Below are positions 23,541 through 30,411 of a stretch of DNA of 46,985 bases, one piece after another; positions within the stretch are counted from its first letter, which is position 1; the number at the start of each line of letters is the position of its first letter. The stretch comes from 12-FULL-44-12b sp964364225 (GTDB taxonomy: Bacteria; Patescibacteriota; Minisyncoccia; Phycocordibacterales; Zambryskibacteraceae). The stretch is from NCBI GenBank assembly GCA_964364225.1, contig CAYIKP010000005.1:1-46985 (forward strand), in the 5' to 3' direction. The translations under genes and the position numbers were made by a program. The notes beneath the pieces were generated by a model. It searched no databases. It was given only the letters and a program-made list of their open reading frames with translations, and had not been told where the DNA came from.

Positions 23541-25763
23541 TTAAAGTCTATAGAAATAGCCGGTTTTAAATCTTTTGCAAAAAAGTCAGAATTTGAATTT
23601 AATTCTCCAATTTCAGCAATTGTTGGGCCAAATGGTTCTGGAAAATCTAATGTTGCGGAGGCATTTAGGTTTGTTTTGGGAGAACAGTCTATGAAATCTA
23701 TGAGGGGGAAACGGGGAGAGGATCTTATTTTCAACGGATCAGGCGATACGCCAAAAGCCAATCGTGCTTCCGTGAAGCTAGCTTTTGATAATTCTAGAAA
23801 GGTTTTTCCTACGATTGATTTTGGTGAGGTTATTTTGGAAAGAGTGGTTTTTCGAGACGGCACAAATGAATATAGTGTAAACGGTAGCAAGGTTCGTTTG
23901 AGAGACATTTTTGAACTTCTATCCACTGCGCATATTGGGGCATCGGGGCACCACATTATTTCTCAAGGTGAAGCGGATAGAATACTTTCTTCCAATTCAA
24001 AAGAAAGAAAAGACATGATTGAGGATGCGCTAGGTCTTAAGGCTTATCAATATAAAAAAGAGGAGTCTGAAAGAAAATTGGAAAAAACGCGTGAAAATAT
24101 GAGAGAGGTAGAGAGTTTAAGGCGAGAAATTGCTCCTCATCTAAAATTCTTGATAAAGCAAATGGAAAAAGTGGCCCGTGTTGAAGAAATACGAAGCTCT
24201 CTTTCCCAAGTAGCTTCAACTTTTTTTGCATCGGAAGAAGCATTTATAAAAAAAGAAAAAATACGTTTGGAAGGTGAACTAAAGCCATTGAAAATTGAAT
24301 TTGATCAAATTGAAAAAGGGCTTAAAGAAGCTCGTCAAAAACTTTCTGAAAAATCGAAAGCTCATGAACTCACAGATAAATTACACGAGATAGAAAAAGA
24401 GCGAGAAAAAATAAGAGAAGAGGTAAATGACATGGTGCGAGAAATAGGGAGATTGGAGGGCGAACTTTCGGCCATGAAAAGAATTTCTCAGGTAAAAACG
24501 GGGGAGGCGATTCCTGTTTCAAAAGCCGGACAATTTTTAGAAAAACTCCACCAACTTATTTTTGAGCTTAAGAATTTTGCTCAAACAGGCAATATAGAGG
24601 GCATTTCTTCTAAAGCACAAGAAATTGAAGATGAAATAAATAGGTTTAAAGAAGAATATAAAACAGAAGAAAAAAAAGATGAGATTGACCTTAAAGATCT
24701 TTTATCAAAAAAAGAAAATTTAGGAGACAAGTTTTTAAAACTCAAACATTCCGAAGAAAATGTTTCTAAATCCTACAATGATGTTTTGAAAGCTATAGAT
24801 ATAGAAAAAGACAGCGATAGGGTTGCTGAAAGAGAAACTTATGAGCTTCTATCTAAAAAGAAAGATATACAGGCGAAAATTTTCCAAATTTCTAGTTCAG
24901 AAAGAATGCTCTCAGTAAGAGAAGATGAAATGAGGACAAACATGAGAGAAGTGGGAGCACTTGTTGGAGTAGCTTTACTGGAGGAGCTTTCTAAGAAAAA
25001 CGAGACCCAGTTAACAGCTGAGGGAATAGAAGGTGGTAAAAAAGAAATAGAGAGGATGAAGATTCGTCTAGAAGAATCTGGTGCGGGCGGTGTGGAGGAT
25101 ATACAAAAAGAATTCCGAGATGTTTCAGAGAGAGATACTTTTCTTGAAAAAGAATTGCTGGATTTAAATACTTCCGCTCTATCATTAGAAAATTTGATTA
25201 AAGATCTTTCAGAAAAACTAGAAACTGATTTTGAAATTGGTTTGAAAAAAATAAATACAGCTTTTGAAGAATTTTTTGGAATTTTGTTTGGGGGCGGAAG
25301 GGCATCTTTGCAATTAAAAACAATTAAAAAAAGAGTAACTAAGCTCGTAGACACCGAAGGTGTCGAAGATCCCGACGAGCAGGACGAAGAGGAAGACGAA
25401 CAGGAAGAGTCAGGCATTGATGTTGTAGTTTCATTACCACGCAAGAAAATTTCTGGATTAATGATGCTTAGTGGAGGAGAAAGAGCACTAACTTCAATTG
25501 CTTTAATTTTTGCAATGTCTCAAGTAAATCCTCCGCCATTTATTATTCTAGATGAAACAGATGCAGCCCTAGACGAAGCAAACTCTAAGAGATATGGAGA
25601 TATTGTGGAAAATTTAGCTCAAAAATCTCAACTCATTGTGATTACTCACAACAGAGAGACGATGTCTCGTGCAGGAGTTATTTATGGAGTAACAATGGGG
25701 GGATCAGGGGTTTCAAAAGTGCTTTCAATAGCATTTGCAGACGCAGAAGTAATAGCTAAATAA
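23535..25763 (+). CDS. smc: Short SMC-like chromosome segregation ATPase
   Basis: The 742-residue protein starts MYLKSIEIAGFKSFAKK and carries Walker A as GPNGSGKSN (about residues 32-40) and an SMC-type block FVLGEQSMKSMRGKRGEDLIFNG. The C-terminal half-ATPase has the signature MLSGGERALTSIAL (about 640) and Walker B FIILDETDAALDE. These heads are clearly SMC. The middle 400 residues are coiled coil without an obvious hinge domain or zinc hook, while canonical SMCs are about 1150-1200 residues. An acidic run (DEQDEEEDEQEE) lies just before the C-terminal head. An upstream ATG at 23490 would translate the palindromic element; 23535 gives the conserved N-terminus. Confidence 0.88.
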   Translation: MYLKSIEIAGFKSFAKKSEFEFNSPISAIVGPNGSGKSNVAEAFRFVLGEQSMKSMRGKRGEDLIFNGSGDTPKANRASVKLAFDNSRKVFPTIDFGEVILERVVFRDGTNEYSVNGSKVRLRDIFELLSTAHIGASGHHIISQGEADRILSSNSKERKDMIEDALGLKAYQYKKEESERKLEKTRENMREVESLRREIAPHLKFLIKQMEKVARVEEIRSSLSQVASTFFASEEAFIKKEKIRLEGELKPLKIEFDQIEKGLKEARQKLSEKSKAHELTDKLHEIEKEREKIREEVNDMVREIGRLEGELSAMKRISQVKTGEAIPVSKAGQFLEKLHQLIFELKNFAQTGNIEGISSKAQEIEDEINRFKEEYKTEEKKDEIDLKDLLSKKENLGDKFLKLKHSEENVSKSYNDVLKAIDIEKDSDRVAERETYELLSKKKDIQAKIFQISSSERMLSVREDEMRTNMREVGALVGVALLEELSKKNETQLTAEGIEGGKKEIERMKIRLEESGAGGVEDIQKEFRDVSERDTFLEKELLDLNTSALSLENLIKDLSEKLETDFEIGLKKINTAFEEFFGILFGGGRASLQLKTIKKRVTKLVDTEGVEDPDEQDEEEDEQEESGIDVVVSLPRKKISGLMMLSGGERALTSIALIFAMSQVNPPPFIILDETDAALDEANSKRYGDIVENLAQKSQLIVITHNRETMSRAGVIYGVTMGGSGVSKVLSIAFADAEVIAK

Positions 25764-25789
25764 AAGTCGCTCAAGTTAAAAAAACAAAA

Positions 25790-25819
25790 CCGCCGAGAGT
25801 ATTAGTCTCGGCGGTCGCG
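25790..25819. terminator. Bidirectional terminator between smc and the M15-like gene
   Basis: CCGCCGAGA (25790-25798) pairs with TCTCGGCGG (25806-25814), with A-rich and T-rich flanks giving T-runs on both strands. The AAGTCGCTCAAGTT motif just after the smc stop resembles the post-stop family. Confidence 0.85.
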
Positions 25820-25824
25820 TTTTT

Positions 25825-26430
25825 CTACTTCTTTTTTTGCGGTGGGTACATGTATGTTTTGAAAACCATTACATGCCACACCCTTTGTCGGTTCTCTTCA
25901 GTCGCCTCTATGAGGCCTTTCTTCTCATTTATAAGAAGACGAGAACGAATAAAGTTTTGTTCCTTCTTTGTTAGTCCAATGCGCGTGATATCTACCGCGG
26001 AACCAGTTAGGTGAACTGATGCCTTTGGTCCTTTCGTTGCGGCAGCGTTTGAGTTTGTTTGCTGAAGCTCACGCTGTGTTTTGATATCTCGCACACAAGA
26101 ATTGACCCGCAGCGGCTTCTTAAATTCCTTTTGGAATCTCGCACCGAGATCCTTAAGAAATTTAACAGCCCACGGGCGACAAAGACGACGATGTTCTTCA
26201 AGTCGTGAATCGACAACAACGCTGTTTGGGTCGTTTGGGATTGGTACCAATAGTCCGCCACTCCTAAACTTTTCAATCTCAGCTCTATCTTTGATACGGC
26301 TCAAATTCTCGTGATCTGCTATGGCGTTTTGTCTCTCCATAGAGTACGGTGAGCCACGTAGACTCGGTTGTCCTACAGCCTTAGAGGCAAGCAGGACGAC
26401 TGCCAACAAAACAAAAAAGACTTGTCGCAT
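25825..26430 (-). CDS. Exported M15-like/DUF5715-type peptidase-like protein
   Basis: The 201-residue product has a signal peptide (MRQVFFVLLAVVLLASKAVGQ) and a C-terminal domain with SVHLTGSAVDI. This fits the SxHxxGxAxD zinc motif of D-Ala-D-Ala carboxypeptidases of the M15 superfamily, followed by VWHVMVF with a further His. Preceding LRVNSCVRDIKTQREL fits the conserved R region. It may trim or bind peptidoglycan peptides. CCTCC (26436-26440, i.e. GGAGG on this strand) lies 5 nt before the ATG at 26430. The promoter TTGACT (26500-26495) and GATAAT (26477-26472), spacer 17, lies inside the end of rnr. Its composition is more GC-rich than in neighbours. Confidence 0.75.
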   Translation of the reverse strand: MRQVFFVLLAVVLLASKAVGQPSLRGSPYSMERQNAIADHENLSRIKDRAEIEKFRSGGLLVPIPNDPNSVVVDSRLEEHRRLCRPWAVKFLKDLGARFQKEFKKPLRVNSCVRDIKTQRELQQTNSNAAATKGPKASVHLTGSAVDITRIGLTKKEQNFIRSRLLINEKKGLIEATEENRQRVWHVMVFKTYMYPPQKKK

Positions 26431-26477
26431 ACATGCCTCCAAGTAGAAGTAAAAGAACCGATCCGAATAATATTATC

Positions 26478-28430
26478 CTATTCTGCTAGGATAAAGTCAA
26501 GTTGTTTGCGTTCTGGATCCGCAGCAATTAACTTTACTTTTATTTTGTCGCTCAATGAATATTTTTTCTTTGAGTTTTGGCCAACAACAGCATAATTTTT
26601 CTGATCCAATTGGTAAAAATCATCTTTCAAATCTTTTAATTTCACCATTCCTTCTGCTTTCGTCTCTACTTCTTCAACATAAATACCCCATTCAGAAACC
26701 CCTGAAATTGTAGCCGTAAATATTTCCCCAACACGCTTTTCCAAAAATTCCACCTGCTTTAACTTTATTGAATTTCTTTCTGCTTCAGATGCATTTACCT
26801 CACGCTCCGATGTGTATTCACAAATCTTCTGAAACTTTGCATATTCATCTTGGCCAATTGCACCATTTGTTAACTCTCTCTGGAGAAGACGGTGTACCAC
26901 GGTGTCTGGGTATCTACGGATAGGAGATGTGAAGTGAGTATAAAAATCGAATGCCAAACCAAAGTGTCCTATGTTGTTTGTTGAATAAATAGCTTTTGCC
27001 ATTGAGCGTACCGCTGCCACCTTTATCATTGTTTCAGAAGGGGAGCCAGTAACCTCTTTTAGAACCCTTTGGATATCTTGAACAGTTGCAACTCCCTTCT
27101 TGTGACGAAGTTCAAAGCCGAGCGCTTTCAAAAACGTGGCAAGGTTTTCTATTTTTTCTGGGTCTGGAGTGTCGTGAATGCGGTATATCATTGGAGCGCC
27201 GTTTTTCTTCTCCATTTTTTCATACATATGTTTAGCAACTTCTCTATTTGCTAAAAGCATAAAATCCTCAACAAGTTTGTGGGTATCTTTGCGAACTTTT
27301 TTGAAAACTTTTATAGGGCGACCCAAATCATCAAGTTCAAACTTGATTTCTTCTGTTTCAAAATCAATTGCGCCATTTTTTTGTTTTTCTTTTCGAAGCC
27401 CTTCAGCCAATGCTTTTAGTGTGTTTAATTCTTTCAAAAATGGTCCGTTTTGAGTGTCTAATACCCCTTGCGCCTCTTCGTATGTAAATCTTTTATCTGA
27501 ATTAATTATTGTTTTGCCAAACCATCTATTTTGGACTACACCTCTAGAATTCATTGTAAAAATTGCAGAAAAAGACAGCTTTGGCTCATTGGGATTAAGT
27601 GAGCAAAGTTCATTTGAAAGAATTTCTGGAAGCATGGGAATAGTTCGATCCACCAAATAAATAGAAGTGGCTCTTTTGTATGCTTCGGCATCTAGTTTTG
27701 TACCTTCAACTACGAAATGAGAAACATCTGCGATGTGAATTCCGATCTCGAAAGTGCCATCTTCATTTTCTTTGATTGAAAGCGCATCATCAAAATCTTT
27801 TGCATCAGCTGGATCTATTGTGAAAGCTGTTATGTCTCTATAATCTCTGCGTCCAAATTTTTCAGGGTTTTCTAAAGTTTCAGCTAGTTCTTTCTTTTCA
27901 TAATTATCTTTTATATTTTTTGCTTCCACTTCTACGTCTTTTGGAAAGTCTGTCTCAAAACCAGACTCTAAAACAATTGAAAGCATCTCTGTGTTGTGTT
28001 CACCTTTTTTTCCAATCACCCTTATTACTTCTCCAATTGGGGCTTTTGAGCCATCGCCCCAAGAAGTTATTTGTACCTGCACTTTATCTTTATCTTTTGC
28101 GCCAAGAGATTTTTCTGAATCAACAAAAATATCTTTGTACATCCGCTTGTCATCGGGAATCACAAAGATAAGATTCTTACCCTTTACTTCTTCTACAGTG
28201 CCTACAAACTTTTCTTTCCTTCTTTCAATAATAGAAATCACTTCTGCTTGGGATTTGTTGTAGCTAGATTTTGTGCCCAACGCCCTTATTTCTACCGTAT
28301 CGCCATGAAGGGCTCCTTTCATTTTTTCGGGAGCAATTTCAAGGTCGCCATCTTCATTGTTTAGTCTACGGAAATAGCCCACCCCTCGGGAGGTGGCAAT
28401 AATAGGGCCGGTTAGCAATTCTTCTGACAT
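26478..28430 (-). CDS. rnr: Exoribonuclease RNase R (RNB family)
   Basis: The 650-residue 3'-5' exoribonuclease has cold-shock OB domains at the N-terminus (GVGYFRRL, GDTVEIRALG), the RNB catalytic domain with AFTIDPADAKDFDDALSI carrying the metal-binding Asp residues, DHTF-region equivalents, FYTHFTSPIRRYPDTVVHRLL, and a C-terminal S1 domain (VGEIFTATISGVSEWGIYVE). The N-terminal helix-turn-helix and C-terminal basic tail of E. coli RNase R (813 residues) are absent. A TATAGT box ends 7 nt before the ATG, so the message is probably leaderless. Confidence 0.94.
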   Translation of the reverse strand: MSEELLTGPIIATSRGVGYFRRLNNEDGDLEIAPEKMKGALHGDTVEIRALGTKSSYNKSQAEVISIIERRKEKFVGTVEEVKGKNLIFVIPDDKRMYKDIFVDSEKSLGAKDKDKVQVQITSWGDGSKAPIGEVIRVIGKKGEHNTEMLSIVLESGFETDFPKDVEVEAKNIKDNYEKKELAETLENPEKFGRRDYRDITAFTIDPADAKDFDDALSIKENEDGTFEIGIHIADVSHFVVEGTKLDAEAYKRATSIYLVDRTIPMLPEILSNELCSLNPNEPKLSFSAIFTMNSRGVVQNRWFGKTIINSDKRFTYEEAQGVLDTQNGPFLKELNTLKALAEGLRKEKQKNGAIDFETEEIKFELDDLGRPIKVFKKVRKDTHKLVEDFMLLANREVAKHMYEKMEKKNGAPMIYRIHDTPDPEKIENLATFLKALGFELRHKKGVATVQDIQRVLKEVTGSPSETMIKVAAVRSMAKAIYSTNNIGHFGLAFDFYTHFTSPIRRYPDTVVHRLLQRELTNGAIGQDEYAKFQKICEYTSEREVNASEAERNSIKLKQVEFLEKRVGEIFTATISGVSEWGIYVEEVETKAEGMVKLKDLKDDFYQLDQKNYAVVGQNSKKKYSLSDKIKVKLIAADPERKQLDFILAE

Positions 28431-28443
28431 TTAGAAAACTATA

Positions 28444-28495
28444 CCATCCCATACGAAACAGCGGTAATGATAAACATTACCTGTTTCTAACGGGA
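28444..28495. repeat. Compact palindrome related to the glycosyltransferase element
   Basis: GAAACA/TGTTTC and GGTAATG-ATAAA-CATTACC form the core, with outer CCC/GGG. The stretch 28479-28495 (ACCTGTTTCTAACGGGA) is identical to 7512-7528. It lies between divergent rnr and rpsP, outside both starts. Confidence 0.75.
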
Positions 28496-28525
28496 CGAGG
28501 ATATTGCACGAACTCTTAAATCTGG

Positions 28526-28531
28526 TACTAT
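28526..28531 (+). promoter_or_regulatory. rpsP extended -10 box
   Basis: TGG-TACTAT (TACTAT 28526-28531) ends exactly 9 nt before the ATG at 28541. Confidence 0.55.
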
Positions 28532-28540
28532 TGCCTGACA

Positions 28541-28834
28541 ATGTTAATGATAAGACTTCAGCGAGTAGGAAGAAAACACGAGACGGCATTTCGTCTTGTT
28601 TTGACCGACAAGCAAAATTCCACTAAATCCGGAAGGTATTTGAAGGTATTAGGTAGCTATGACCCTAGTAAGAAAACAGAGCATTTTGATGCTGAAAACA
28701 TAAAAAAGGCCATATCTCATGGTGCAAAGCTATCAATTACAGCAAATAATCTCCTTATTACTCACGGAATTATAGAGGGGACTAAGTTAAACGCTCAGCC
28801 AAGAAGAACTCCTAAAGAAAAGAAAGCTAAGTAA
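28541..28834 (+). CDS. rpsP: 30S ribosomal protein S16
   Basis: The 97-residue protein starts MLMIRLQRVGRKHETAFRLVL, the conserved S16 beginning, and continues SGRYLKVLGSYDPSKK and the usual AISHGAKLS helix. S16 binds 16S rRNA helices in the body of the small subunit. A Lys-rich tail ends the protein. Start at 28541 is supported by the -10 box spacing; the in-frame ATG two codons later is also possible. It heads the rpsP-khpA-trmD run; the rimM gene usually in this run is absent. Confidence 0.96.
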   Translation: MLMIRLQRVGRKHETAFRLVLTDKQNSTKSGRYLKVLGSYDPSKKTEHFDAENIKKAISHGAKLSITANNLLITHGIIEGTKLNAQPRRTPKEKKAK

Positions 28835-28985
28835 AGATCGCTCAGGATATTCCCTGAAAAGAGCACGAAAATTTTCTGCTGAAAATTTTCTCTGTCCGTC
28901 GCCGCCGCTCCTACCAAGGCTTTTTCAGGGAACATCCCTCGCTCTAAGTGTTGATTCAGCGAAGCTATTTAGCTCGCTTTAAAGT
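28835..28985. repeat. Composite palindrome after rpsP
   Basis: The arms 28845-28860 and 28922-28937 (GGATATTCCCTGAAAA opposite TTTTCAGGGAACATCC) pair with one mismatch. Inside are two tandem copies of the palindrome GAAAATTTTC (28867-28876, 28881-28890). Flanking motifs GATCGCTC at the start and AGCTCGCTTTAAAGTT at the end match those of the elements after rnc and rpoD. It begins at the stop codon. Confidence 0.75.
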
Positions 28986-29014
28986 TATAAAGATGTTGTG
29001 TTAAAATTATTGAT

Positions 29015-29338
29015 ATGGAAAAAGACCAGGAATTTCTTGATTATGTAGTAAAGGGATTAGTTGATCACCCAGAGGATGTTAAAACTGAAAGAACCGTGGA
29101 TGAAATGGGCGTGCTCTTAAGACTTTCTGTTCATCCTGACGATATGCGAAAGATAATTGGTAGGGAAGGAAAGACGGCGAACGCCATGAGAATACTTTTG
29201 CGTGTAGTTGGCATGAAGAACAACGCTCGTGTGAATTTGAAAATAAATGAACCAGAAGGCTCAACCAGAATGATGAATAATGATAGAAACGGAGGAATGA
29301 AAGATTTTGATCAAGCAATAGATGACTTAAGATTATAA
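29015..29338 (+). CDS. khpA: KH domain RNA-binding protein (KhpA type)
   Basis: The 107-residue protein has a single type II KH domain: LLRLSVHPDDMRKIIGREGKTANAMRILLRVVG, with the GxxG loop as GREG. It is a KhpA-type RNA-binding protein, normally encoded between rpsP and rimM/trmD, and in other bacteria partners KhpB. The C-terminal 30 residues beyond the KH core are an Asn/Asp-rich extension. A TGT-TAAAAT extended -10 ends 7 nt before the ATG, so it may have its own leaderless transcript. Confidence 0.88.
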   Translation: MEKDQEFLDYVVKGLVDHPEDVKTERTVDEMGVLLRLSVHPDDMRKIIGREGKTANAMRILLRVVGMKNNARVNLKINEPEGSTRMMNNDRNGGMKDFDQAIDDLRL

Positions 29339-29342
29339 AGAA

Positions 29343-29367
29343 CGAACCCCTACAAAGTAGGGGTTCG
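29343..29367. terminator. Terminator overlapping the end of the 29350-29532 gene
   Basis: CGAACCCCTAC (29343-29353) pairs with GTAGGGGTTCG (29357-29367). The minus-strand TAG stop (29350-29352) is inside the stem. It can also act on khpA. Confidence 0.75.
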
Positions 29368-29532
29368 GGAGTTGTTCCGATACGGAGGGGTGAACAGGTT
29401 GATGGCCACGGCAACCATGATCCTCATGAAGATTGGGAAGCCGATGGATTCCTTCGGGTGCATGAGCCGGTCGATTCCGGCTCCAACAGCGAAGGAGCAT
29501 ACGGTTAACGCCAAGCGATGGGTCAGACGCAT
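29350..29532 (-). CDS. Small membrane protein of unknown function
   Basis: The 60-residue product is not recognised. It has two short hydrophobic stretches (about residues 5-17 and 30-45), suggesting membrane association. The ATG at 29532 is preceded at 6 nt by GAGGTG (complement of 29539-29544). The promoter is TTGACT (29591-29586) and TAGGAT (29568-29563), spacer 17, arranged divergently with the trmD promoter. It lies antisense between khpA and trmD and splits that conserved run. Its GC-rich composition contrasts with the flanking genes. Confidence 0.6.
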   Translation of the reverse strand: MRLTHRLALTVCSFAVGAGIDRLMHPKESIGFPIFMRIMVAVAINLFTPPYRNNSRTPTL

Positions 29533-29593
29533 GAGAGTCACCTCAGGTTGTAGTCTTTTGACATCCTAGCATAAATAATGTATAAAGTCAAGT

Positions 29594-30235
29594 ATGAATT
29601 TTCATTTTGTAACACTTTTTCCAAATGCATTTAAAAGCTACCTCGGGGAGTCTATTATTTCGCGCGCAATTAAAGATAAAAAAATATCTGCAAAGTTTTA
29701 CAATCCTCGCAACTACACAAAAGATAAATATGGAAGAGTGGATAGAAAACCATATGGCGGAGGCCCAGGGATGGTGTTGGAAGCAGAGTCTGTGGGGAAG
29801 GCAATTGCCAATGCAGTAAAGAAGTCAAATAGCAAAAAAACAAAGATTATTTTCTTTTCTCCATCAGGAACTCAATTTACAAATACTTATGCAGAAAATT
29901 TAGCAAAAAAGTATAGAAATATAATTTTTGTGTGTGGCAGATACGAGGGAATTGATGCCCGCGTAAAGAAAATGTTCAAAATGGAAGAGGTTTCTGTTGG
30001 TCCATATGTGCTTACTGGGGGAGAGCTTCCAGCAATGATCGTAATGGATTCTGTCGCAAGGCGCGTTAAAAGTGTATTGGGAAAAATTGAATCTTTAGAG
30101 GAAAACAGAGTAGCAGGGAAGGACGTATACACTCGTCCTGAAGTTTTGGTGTGGAAGGGTAAAAAGTTAAAAGTGCCAAAAGTGCTTCTTTCAGGACACC
30201 ACAAAAATATTGATGAGTATCGAAAAGGAGGATAA
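29594..30235 (+). CDS. trmD: tRNA (guanine-N1)-methyltransferase
   Basis: TrmD methylates G37 of tRNAs with G36, preventing frameshifting. The SPOUT domain begins FHFVTLFPNAFKSYLGESIISRA and has the family motifs RKPYGGGPGMVLEAE, IFVCGRYEGIDARV, and SVGPYVLTGGELPAM, where the trefoil knot binds S-adenosylmethionine. The ending LSGHHKNIDEYRKGG truncates the C-terminal domain; 213 residues compared with about 255 in E. coli. TATAAA (29581-29586) ends 7 nt before the ATG. Confidence 0.95.
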   Translation: MNFHFVTLFPNAFKSYLGESIISRAIKDKKISAKFYNPRNYTKDKYGRVDRKPYGGGPGMVLEAESVGKAIANAVKKSNSKKTKIIFFSPSGTQFTNTYAENLAKKYRNIIFVCGRYEGIDARVKKMFKMEEVSVGPYVLTGGELPAMIVMDSVARRVKSVLGKIESLEENRVAGKDVYTRPEVLVWKGKKLKVPKVLLSGHHKNIDEYRKGG

Positions 30236-30411
30236 GGGGCTAGACAGATAAAGGATACTAGTTTATACTCTCCCTTACCTCGACAGATTGAGTAATGGTA
30301 TCCGGGGGTGCGAACGGGCCGAGAGACTCTTCTCTCCAAAAAGTTTAAAAAAGTAAAAATTTAGAAGCGATAAAACTGAGTCCCAAAAGGGCCAGCGGGT
30401 TTATTTTTTTT
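30236..30411 (+). promoter_or_regulatory. rpoB promoter and 136-nt leader
   Basis: TAGACA (30241-30246) and TATACT (30264-30269) are spaced 17 bp. The leader, about 136 nt, contains a G-rich section at 30302-30320 and the hairpin GAGAGA-CTCT-TCTCTC (30321-30336). It ends in GTCCC-AAAA-GGG, then TTTATTTTTTTT directly before the ATG. No Shine-Dalgarno. The hairpin plus T-run next to the start resembles that of rpsB and could be an attenuator. Confidence 0.55.
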
